The translations under genes were made by a program, and so were the position numbers. Below the pieces are notes generated by a model. It ran no database searches. It was not told where the DNA came from and was given only the letters and a program-made list of their open reading frames with translations. A stretch of DNA of 64,000 bases from Sinotaia quadrata (lineage: Eukaryota > Mollusca > Gastropoda > Architaenioglossa > Viviparidae), in NCBI GenBank assembly GCA_028829895.1, contig CM054183.1:17899975-17963974 (forward strand), read 5' to 3'. Positions 34,715 to 46,700 of this stretch are shown piece by piece; positions within the stretch are counted from its first letter, which is position 1; each line of letters starts with the position of its first letter.

Positions 34715-37700
34715 ATGTGTGTGAGAATAATAATACCTATAAAATTGCTTTTGTTACAAAACTTTATTAAGTATACATTTAATTTAAACAAAAAAAATTG
34801 CAATATCAATTTCAGAAATAAAATTTAAAGTCAACTCCTATTTATATTTTCATAATTTGATCTCAGTTTATTGTTACAACAGTAAATGTATTTTAGCATG
34901 TCAGATCGCATAATATGTGTCTTGTCAATGGACATTAACTCATCCATACAATTAATCTGTTTGTGTGCAGTGACAAGAAACAACTTTTAAGACATATGCA
35001 GCACACTCATGGCATCAATTCATGCACTACTGATAATTACATATACAACATAATTTGTAACAAGCCAGTTCTAGCTAGAGCAGTGGTTCCCAACCTTATG
35101 AGCTGTGAGAGATTTCTAATGGGATGTGTCACATGACTAAACAATTTATTTTAAATCGTTTTACTTTATTCTATCTCATAAGTAGTATATATTATTGGGT
35201 TGCCAGGCAAAATGTGAGGTTGCAAGTGGGAAGCATTGAACTAGAGTGACATTTTTTGTATTTATAAAAAGAACAATAACTAAAGACACTCTATCAAACA
35301 CAAATAAATTGAGTATGTATATTTCTCACACAAATCTGAAGTATTAAACTAAGTAAATTATTTGGGGGAAAAGCATACTCACTTCATGCTTTGCATCGAT
35401 TGAAAAATATGATTGAAAACTGTCCTTTGTCAGACTGACTTGCAAACTAAGATTAGAGAGAAAAAAACTGCAGAGAGTTCAATGCAATTAAGAAAGAAAA
35501 ATGTTAAAACATATGTAAAACTATAATTAGTCAATATATTCCAGACTATAAAGGAAATTGCTAACTTCTATTATAAATCCAATACATTAATAAATTTCAT
35601 TCACATAAGAGAGGGTGATCTATTAACAATGACATATTTCTCTCCCTTTTCGAAACTTAAATTCCTCCAAATTGCTAAATGTACCTGTCTACTAGGTCAG
35701 CAGAAATTGAAAGTTGGCTTGAAGCCATAATAAAGATGAAATCTTTTAAATAAAAATAAAAATATCTTATTAATTTAATGAGTTTGGACAAGAGTGAATA
35801 TTCAAAGGCTTTAGTGGATTTTTTATGCAATTATGCTCAGGGAGCAGTCAAAGATTTTCAAGGGATCTTTAACTTGCAGCACACAGAATCCATTGTGTTG
35901 TTTCAACTGAATAAAGCAGACATTAAACCTACCACCATCCAGTAAAAGAGTCAGTTTCTCCCAAGCAGGCATCAAAACTGACTTCTGATATACAGAGAGA
36001 GAGAGAGAGAGAGAGTGCTATTTCTCTTTCGTTTAGTTAATGACTAAATGTTCTACAATAAACTACAGATTAACCTGTATAATTGTTTTATTAATTTAAT
36101 ACAGAAGAAGTAACTTAATGTGGAAGTAGCACTATGCAAGTAGTTTAAATAGGAGAGAGTTGTAGGCAGCCTGTTTCACTAGAAAAATAGTCAACTATGC
36201 AAACAAATAAAAAAAAAACCACTCTGAAAGAGCATTCCAGATTGGCTCAGACAAGTGCAAGCTCAATTGTCCAAGCTTGGTGCAAAAGTGGTAATGTTAT
36301 GTAAGTATTCTAATGATATGTGATTGTGTTCCAATGTTATGTAAGTATTCTAATGATATGTGATTGTGTTCCAATGTTATGTAAGTATTCTAATGATATG
36401 TGATTGTGTTCCAATGTTATGTAAGTATTCTAATGATATGTGATTGTGTTCCAATGTTATGTAAGTATTCTAATGATATGTGATTGTGTTCCAATGTTAT
36501 GTAAGTATTCTAATGATATGTGATTGTGTTCCAATGTTATGTAAGTATTCTAATGATATGTGATTGTGTTCCAATGTTATGTGAATAAAAACATTTCTAT
36601 TACAGGCATAATAATATGCAAATTATTCTTGTGTGAAATCAATGAGATATAAATGCAATATGTAGACCACTTACATTTATGAACAGTATGAACAGCTTAA
36701 CCCTTTATATACCAACAGAAGCTCAGAGAATGAAAACCAACTAATTCTTGATATGGTGATTAAATACTAATAGATGAAATGTTAGTGAAAAGGAAACTAT
36801 GTCAAGAGTGGAGGTTAATTAAATCAGCATGCATTTTGTGTTTTGAATATGGACAACAAATTTCAAAGTCAGAGTCAAAATAGAAATTTTAAGAAAGCTA
36901 GTAAATGAGCATGCTCAAATGAGATGTGCACAAGGAAGGTTGACAAAGTACAAGCAGTTCAAAAGGACGTACTTGTACAATAAAGGAATGATAAATGCAC
37001 GTCTGCAGATCTTAAATGCACAAGGAAGGTTGACAAATTACAAGTGGGTCAAAAGGACGTACTTGTACAATAAAGGAATGATAAATGCACATCTGCAGAT
37101 CTTAAATGCACAAGGAAGGTTGACAAAGTACAAGCGGGTCAAAAGGACATATTTGTACAATAAAGGAATGATAAATGCACGTCTGCAGATCTTAAATGCA
37201 CAAGAACCAAGTCAAAAATAAGCAGCTACTAAGGAATTTTTGAAGACATCAAAAATCATGATGTGAGAAGGGAGACAATGACATCTTCTTGGGGGTGGGT
37301 GGGTAGGGGGACTGAGTAAATACATTTTTCTATTATCTGCATATTCTAATTTAATTGAACAATTATTAAGTTGCAATAAAGACAACTGTACTTATTAAAT
37401 AATATTAAATATTAATGAAATGCACTTATTAAAAATCTCCTATATGACCGTATGTAACTGTAGTCAAGGAGAGTTGTTAGTAGTCTACATAAAATCCTGA
37501 CAGTGAGGCCCTCTTATACACTTTAAACCATTGTCATACAAGACTCAAATCTGACCAGTTATTACTATCATCAAGGAGAGCTGTTAGTAGTCTACATAAA
37601 ATCCTGACAGTGAGGCCCTCTTATACACTTTAAACCATTGTCATACAAGACTCAAATCTGACCAGTTATTACTATCATCAAAGAGAGCTGTTAGTAGTCT

Positions 37701-40700
37701 ACATAAAATGTTGACATTGGGGCCATTTTATACACTTTAAACCATTGTCATACAAGACTCAAATCTGACCAGTTATTACTATCAAAAGGAGAGTTGCCAG
37801 TACCTTGCATACTGGCATACTATTTTACGTATCATGAACCACTGGTATGGTGATACTGTGCTTCAGTGACAGTTTCTTGTGTATGATATTTAACATCAAA
37901 AATACAAAATTTCTTCAAGCTGCTGACCTCTTCATTGTTGTCATATGAAATATATACATGTACATGTGTTTTTAATCAAGTCACTCTCTTTGAAGTGTAA
38001 TAATTATAATTCAGAAATTATCAAAATTATTTTTATTAATTTAAGAAAGCAGGCAATAAAGTTTTCTTCCCTTTATTGTAATATTTTACATTAACAGTGA
38101 ACATCAATAGTTTGGTGTAGGCTGGACATGCACAGATATATGCAACTCATGGTTTGTGTAAATTGTCAGGTATATATGTGATATACGCATTACATATGGA
38201 GTTTTAAAAACTGTCTACCGATCATTTTAGCTAATGTACTTTAGCTTTTTATATTGCTCTATCAACAAGTAATGGGTAGGAGCTATTAGAGCTACCCACC
38301 CTGCATCTTTATCTGATGGTGGAAGCAGTAGAATAAAAAGTTTAATTTGTCTGACTGTAAATTTTGAGCTCATGGAGGTATTTTGTGGTCTCTGAATTTA
38401 TATAACGTGTTGAAAGGCATATGATAAACTATATTTATGATTGATTAATCATGTACCAAAAGTAAGCTATTTGATATACTATATCCATGGTTCATTAAAC
38501 CCTGCAATAAAGGTATTGTGAACCTTTATGTCTGATGTTTTGATTTATATATAAATGTATCAGTTAAAACTTGCTTCCTGTTTTCATGTCTAGACATGCA
38601 ATACAGCTAGTATATCATACTAATTTCCTGCTTGCAGTCTAAGAAATGCTAATAGAATATTAAATCCTGCAGTCTAACCAAACCAGAATATTTTACTTGT
38701 TTCCCATCTGCAGTCTGATTAAGGAATGCTGATAGAATGCAATGCTTATTCCCATCCAGAGTCTAATCAATGCTGGTAAAATATTAAACTTGCTTCCAAC
38801 TTGCACTCTACAATAATCAATGATAACAGAATATTATATTTTATTTTTGATCACATTTGAGACAAAGCAATGCAAATAGAATATTATGCTTGTTTCCCAC
38901 CTGCAGTGCAGATGAAGCAATGCTGTTTACCTTCTGACCAGAGGAAGACTGAAAGCCACACCAGCAGAAAAGTCTGGATAGGCAAATGAGGATGGGTCGT
39001 CAAAGAAAGCAAAATGGTGAATGATTGTTGCTTCTTTGTCTTGCAGTGCACGGCCAAGAAACAGTTTCTGTAAAGAACAAAAAAACCCCAAACAAATATA
39101 CTATCTAGTCCTTTGCAATAATTAGAAACATCTATCATCTCTGAACATGCCTGAAATAATTTGAGAATATTCCAGTATTTTCTAGAATGCTTGCATGATG
39201 TTACAAGCCAGTCTGCCCATGACTAACAAAGATTAAAACCTGCTGTGCTCTAGGCGAGAAAGTGTTGTCACAGGCTAGCAAATGTTATCAGAGGCTAGAA
39301 AGTATTGTGTCAGTTTAGCAAGAGTTGTGTCATATGCTAGAAAGTGTTGTGTCAAAGCTCAGCAAGTGTTGTGTTATAGGCTAGAAAATGCTGTATCATA
39401 GTCTAGTGAGAAATGTGTCAAGGCCTGAGAAAGAGTTGTATCAAGGTCTAGCCAATGTTATGTCATAACTTGAGCAAATGTTGCATCAAGGCCTAAGTAG
39501 ATACAAAATAAAGGCCCAATTACATGATGCTATACTTATTTTATTTATTTTAAATAAGCTTGTGGCTTCGATCTAATAAATGCTAGTTTTCAGAATACGT
39601 TGCTTAAAGTAAAATTATTTTATGATACGTTATTTTTCTTGCCAGATAAGAACTATAATATAGGATGCCAAGAATGTGTTCTTTTATACCTAAGTGTCAT
39701 CTGAAATTGGAAGTGTTAAGATGCCAATTTTATTTTGAAACTAGAGTGAAATTTGGTTTTGAATATGATGTGAACATTAAAGTAATAGCAGAATACAGAC
39801 TGTTAACAAAATTTTTGTCAGTAATGTCAGAACCAAACATCCTTCATTTATTGGTGAGACTGAATTTAGGTCTGGTCTCTTTTAGGGAGGCACTGCAAAA
39901 ATAAGTGCTAACCACACAGTGAATGCAACCCACCAAAATAGAATATTTACTAGAGCCTGAAATCTAATATTCAGTAGGAGAAATGCAATTTGAGTGAAAC
40001 ACAAACCACCCACTGTGTATGGAGGCCACAGCAAAGTATAAGCCATGGTCTGCGCACGTGCACTTTACTTTTGCTGGTGAGTTGCCTTATGGGAAATACC
40101 ATTATCGTAGTTTTAGGGCTACTGGTGAGCTCCCTTATGGGATATACCATTATCGTAGTTTTAGGGCTACTGGTGAGCTCCCTTATGGAATAACATGATT
40201 TTAGGGCACTAAGGTATACAACAGTAAAAGTCCAATCAAAATCCATCCCGTAGTTATTTTTACTTAAACCCATCCAAACCCACTAACATAATTTTATTAT
40301 CTGTACATATAAATATTAATTGAAAATAAGCATGCATCATATAATGGCTTTTAATAAAGAAGCTTCCACAAAAGATTCTGGGATAAAGAAAGGAACTGAG
40401 TGAATTTAAGAAACTTCTCTAACTAATGGAAAAAGCTGAATCCCAGATCAACTAAGTAAAAACCATAAATCACAAAAACCTTAAATAACAAACACATTAA
40501 AAAATGTCATAACTTATACAATACCAGAAAGATGAGCCAGAGACTTATTTCACACTGACAAAAATTAGACGCCAGGGTGAGAGGTCAATGACTTCATCAG
40601 GATGTCTTGCAAATGGGTGAGGACTAAGATCACTGTACTGTCAAGAGAGTAGTTAGCAAAAGGACAGAGCACCCTCATGCAGTGTGCAAATGCCAAGATT

Positions 40701-43700
40701 GCACCCAGAATGAGAACTGACTCAATCTTAAAAAAATAAAAAATAAAATGGAGTTTGTTTTATATATCCAAAAAGAAGTTAAATGGATCTGTAGTGATGC
40801 TGAAGGTGGGGTTGACAAAGATGGGAAGCAGGGTTGGACATGATGATTTGTTGTCAGAGCCTACCTATCTGTGGCAATAAATCCTAGAAAGTTTTCTTTC
40901 ACAGTCTGAAGAGTAGAGTATACCTCAGTATCATCATAATGCTGCAAAACTGACAAAAGCTGATGAAGGTCAATGCGTGTTTCTTCTTCACACACAAAAA
41001 TCCACCTCTTGTTTGAAAACTTTACTGCAGATCTGAAACAAAAGCAAGAAAAAAAGCAAAGCTTAAATGAGATACAAGTAACAACAATGTTTTCTCTGAT
41101 TCATGGTTGAGACAGTAGAACCACATCTTTTTGTGTAGCAATAAATATTTAACTAATGTAATCAACTTTAGATCATTCAACAACTGTAGATCAATCAATT
41201 CTGGGGGTAAATAATAATATTAATTTTTGCAATATCCTGTAGTAGTAATAAAAAAATATGCCAAGTTTTCCATAATGCAAAAATCCACATAAGAAAGACA
41301 TCTAAATTAGTTCCCATTTGAAAGAGTAAAAATTTGTAAAATTATTTTAAATTATTCCTAAATCCTTTTGCAATGTATCAGTTTCTGCTTATGGCCAAAT
41401 AGCTTATTATTTCATCCATTCATTTGCAGGAACATAAGGTACATCTATGTGTGATGCATCTATCTGTGATATTAATGGTTAATGTTTTCATCTAAGATTT
41501 TTACCAAATCAGTAAAACAAGAAGCATTTATGTGTGATGCATCTATCTGTGATACTAACAGTTAGTGTTTTCATTTAAAATTTTTACCAAATCAGCAAAA
41601 CCATATGCATTTATTGTGACACTAATAACTCATTGTTTACATCTAGAATTTTTTTTTTTTACCAAATCAGTAATAAAAGATTTTTACCAAATCAGCAACA
41701 CAAGAAGCATTTATGTGTGCTGCATCTAACTGTGACATTAATAGCTTATTGTTTTCATTCAAGATTGTTACCAACTCATTTATCTGTGACGTTAAAACAA
41801 ATAATAATTAATAGCTTGTAGTTTTTATCCAAGATTTTTATCAAATCATTTATCTCAAATGCATCTATCAGTGATAATAATACAAATAATAGCTTATTGT
41901 TTTCATGCAAGATTTTAACCAAATCAGCGACAAAAGATGCATCTATCTGTGACATTAATACAAATAATAGCTTATAGTTTTCATCTAAAATTTTTACCAT
42001 TAATCAGTGACAAAAGATGCATTTATCTGTGATGCATCTACCTGTGACATTAATACAAATTTTCATCCAAGATTTTTACCAAATCAGCAACACAAGATGC
42101 ATTTATCTGTTTTCATTCAGGTATGTGCCAAATCATCAGTGTGGGTGTAACATTAACTTGCACACTTCATATTCTCAGTAATTCCAGAAGACCTAATATT
42201 TATGGTGGATTTAAGTGAGCTGGGTTTATATAACATTTATGGTGAGCTGCATGGTCTGTAATTCCAGAAGACTAATGGTGTTTATACATCTTTTAATTTA
42301 TGCTGGGTTTAAAGGATCATGATGCAAGGGTTTAAGAAATTCTGGACATTTCTTGTGTATTTAACTTTTAACTATTTATGTTTTAAATAAAACTAAATAT
42401 GCATGTTTTAAAATATTCTTGCAATTCAGACAAACATATTGTAAAGAACTGATGTTGCTATTATTTATACGGTCCATAGTATCATGATAAACATTTTTAA
42501 AATTGGTATTTCTATTACTGATACCGTACATAAAGTCACTAAAAATAATCTATATTAGTTAGTCATCTTTAAACAATAATGCTAACAGGGTAAAAGAACT
42601 AATACCATTATAACTTATTTCCTAAATGCAGACAAGTATTATGATGTAGGCAGGCAACAAACATTAAATATCTCTCAGAAAGCTACTGTTTCAAAGACAA
42701 GTATGCAGCAATCAAAATATCACACATACATGTAAGGGCTACTCACTCCTTGATCAGAGGTAGGACAGTCCACATCCCTTCCTTCTCAGGCCATTCTTTG
42801 TGGGTCAGGTACAAAGCTGGTCTTTCATCCTGTGGCAAACATATAAAAGGATTTAAAAACTCAGTCTAGTGAGGCTGAATTTTATGAGCAATTAGTAAGT
42901 TATGTTAAAAACTCAACTCATTCTAGTGGAAAAGTTTCATGAACAATCATTACCTACATGGTGAACCCAAACTCATTCTAAAGAGGCTATGTATACTGAG
43001 CAATCTATACCTTCATGCCTCAATTGAGGCAGAATTTCATGAACAATTAGTATCATTGTGTTGAAGTTAAACTTGTTATATGGAAGTTAAGTTGGATAAG
43101 TACTCAGTACCTTCAAGCTAAAACTGAACTCATTATTCTGAGGCAGAGATTAATAAGAAAGCAGCAATTTTATGTTAAATTGATTTAATCTTAGTGTGAC
43201 TACATTTAATGAGCAATCAGTACATTCATGTTGAAAATGAACTCATTATTCTGAGGCAGAGTTTAAAGAGCAATCAGAACATATTATGCTGAAACTGAAC
43301 TAGTTCTTTTGAGGTGGAGATTAATGAACAATCAGTACCATCTTGATAAAACAAAGTTCATTCTACTGAGGCAGTGATTAATAAGCAATCATTATCATCA
43401 TGATAAAACTGAGCTCAAATTATAGAGGAAGAGATTAATGAACAATCAGTACCATCATGATAAACTGATCTCACTACAGAAAGGTCTATTTTCATGAGCA
43501 TTTAGAAGTGTCATGAAGAAACTTAAAGCATTGTCAATTCAAAAGATGCAACAATGAAACAAAATGAAGAATAGAAAAATGCCACAAGTAATAATGCAAC
43601 TGGTCAAAAGTACAATCAATCATATCCAGTGAAGCCTAGAAGGTAAAAGAATAACTGAGTGACATAAATTACAAAGGCAACAGATGTTAAATTAAAAACA

Positions 43701-46700
43701 AATCTGCTTTTGTAATGTAACTACTTATTGTACAGTATTCTGGTAAGTATTTGTCCAGGAAAACTTAGGATTGGCAAAGTATGAATATGATCAGAGGACA
43801 TATGCCCCAAAGTAGGTGATTAAAGGGGGCACAATTGTTTTAACAACAGCAGTTTTAAATTTTTCAGAGGGTGTCTTCCTTTAAACTGGTTCTTTTTCAT
43901 TTGGATTCTAGACCTTGGATACTGTGAGATTCTGGTTGGTGGATTAAAATTTGTTTTCTCTCACTCTTGCTGTCTTAAGTATGTGTGCACACACACACAC
44001 ATACACACACACTGAATTCTCAAGAAAACTAATGTCTTAAGTCTATCCAAAGCAGGTTTAACAGAGGAAAATATGACTTTTTACTGTCTGTCTATATCTG
44101 ATATAAGATAAGCAGTATGTAAAAAACAGTAAAACCTTTTGCCTTAAGTTTAACATTTTAAATCTACAACCTGTGAAAGGGCATTAAGCTGACTATCAAA
44201 ATGCTGTTTGAAGACTTCTGATCGTTGTGCATGATATTGGTTAGGCTGGCTGATAACCACAAACACAACATCTTGCAACTTTAAATCTGAAAAAAAAATT
44301 ATCAGTGTGTTAGATAACAAAACAACTGATCTGAATTACTTCACCTAATAAAGACAAGACATAAGTGTTGATGGGTCTTAAGTAAAAGGCCTACAGATTC
44401 AACAGTTAGGACATGGAACAACTGAGAAAAATCAACAAATGATACCCGCATAGATCATCCAAAGATTTAAACAAATATATACAAGTATTAATAAGAAAGA
44501 TATGAAAACAACACTGAATGATATTTCTCTCATAGACTCATTAATATTTATGACCTATCTTAATTACGGGATATAAGTCATTATCAATTATTTTGTACAG
44601 GTGGCTCTCAGGTTGTGAATTGGTTCCATTTAAGGATGCTTATAATGTGACTTGTTACATACGTCGGAATTTGTATGTAAATGTTATTGTCTGTTAATGA
44701 AACACAGGCAAAAATAACCCATTCCTAAGCCTCAGTGTCAGTGATGATCAGCATGTTTGTATTATTTATCTGCATCTGAACAATAGTAATGGATTCACCA
44801 GAATAACAAATGAGTGTCTCTACAATTACTTGTAGATGTAGTTTCATTTCGACTGAAATTGAAAATGAATGTGTTTTATGGGCTTGTTCATATCAGTCAA
44901 TTTCTGTCAGTTGAGACCATCATAAACGGAGGTTTGACTGCATTTAAAAAATGATTATTAATCAGTCTGTTCCTTTACTAAATATATATATATATATTAT
45001 GGTTAATCTGTCTTGTCTATCTAGCTTTCATTCTTTGACTGTGTTATTGCTTTAAAAATGTTTCTCACATTTTAAAGCAATCATTGAAAATTGAACTGAA
45101 AGTAAAATTAAACTTAGGCTTTTTAGGCAAGTTGATAATATGATAATCAATTGAATTATAAATGAAATGGAAAAACAAAACTGAAGGAGACTTCAATGAC
45201 ATTACCTTTTATGGCACTCTTCTCTTTCTCTGCACTTTCTTGTTTTTCATGCTCTTCAGCAAGTGCACACAAAATAAGCAAAAAATCTGTTGAAAAAACC
45301 AACAGTATAAGTTGTTGAAGGTCATCCTTTTAACCAGAGATGATTTTGAAGTGCTTGTTCAATGCTTTATTTGTGTACCTACTTGCATCAAGAAATGTTG
45401 AAATTTTAATTCCAACAGTAGTAATACTAGTATTGTGGTAGAAAATGTAGTGAACAATTCAATAAAGAACTGCCATAAATAATGACCAAAGTTATAAAGA
45501 GACATTAACAGATGTTATTTTTGGTAGAATAAATAAAATGCTTACTTAATTCAGACTATATTTTGAGGCTTAGCATATTTATAATAGGGCTGGTAACAAA
45601 TACATTTTTTTTAATAGTTAACTTTTTGAAAAATAACATGTAATTAATAGTTAATTTTAGTTAAGCATGAAATTTCCAATTTGTTTTCTAAACATTGTAA
45701 AAAAAAAAAAATTAATAAATTATAAGTTCAGACCTCCAAATGGCAATGATTAAAAATATTATTCAGCATCTCCTTTCATAAGTTCCGTAGGTAAACAAGT
45801 GTGTTTATATGTGGTTTAAGTGAACAATCTGTTTTGTTTACAATGCAACCAGCTGAACTGAACAATCTCTCACATGGCACTGAAATTGCTGGTATACAGA
45901 GAACAAACAGTCTTTGCCAGTGATGCCAAACTAGGAAACCAATGTTCATTCATCTTCCACCACAGCAGAGGATCTTTGCCATTCTTCAGCTTTTTCTCCA
46001 AATTGAAATGGTCAAGTTCTTCACAAGTGTTTTCGCAACACAGAATCTGAATCCATCAGTCTAATGCATTTGTTGGTAGGCTCAAAAAAATATTAGATGC
46101 ATCATTAATGATCACCTGAGGCTGTTCAGTGTCAGTAGCAACAGAAAGTTTTCCTTGAATAATTGTCCTTGTTTGGTCTTTTGTTTCTACCTACAAACAT
46201 TGCAATGTTTTATAATGAGGGTCCAATGCAGTTTCAATCCTAATTTGACACCACTGATACAAAATTGGAAATCATCAAGAGCCACTGCCTTAAATCTTGC
46301 TATGTAGCCTGGGTCATCATCATACATTGCCCTGTGCTTTGTAAATGATGATAACAATGGTAGAACAAAACTGCAAGATACATACTTTTCTCCACCAAGC
46401 AACTCAGTAGCCTGACAAAACAATTTTAGGACTTCCACATACTTGGACAACCACTGTCCCACTGTAAAGTGTAATTCTTTCCCAATGTAGATGTGTACAA
46501 AGTCAAAGCTTCTTTAGCCTGTTTTAGCAGACTCTGCATCATGATGCAAACACTGTTTCAGCATGTGGGGACATCCTGCTGAAGTTTCTTTAATGGTGAA
46601 TCTGAATCACTGTAGCTCATAAGTTCACTCGTTTGGCAGAACTTTGCAACATTTAGCAAACAACGTATCAGCATCTGCTGCTTTAAAACCATGCAATATG

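Noticed and set aside
36919..37221. 100-codon ORF with a 30-residue repeat ([10 protein letters not shown])
   Set aside because: The unit is exactly 90 bp, so any open frame repeats. It is antisense in a B3GLCT intron and has no domain. Kept as a DNA repeat only.
40861..40923. Longer version of B3GLCT exon 5 ending at a GTAGGC site
   Set aside because: The frame is open but the join to exon 6 would be out of phase. The GTATAC donor restores the conserved protein.
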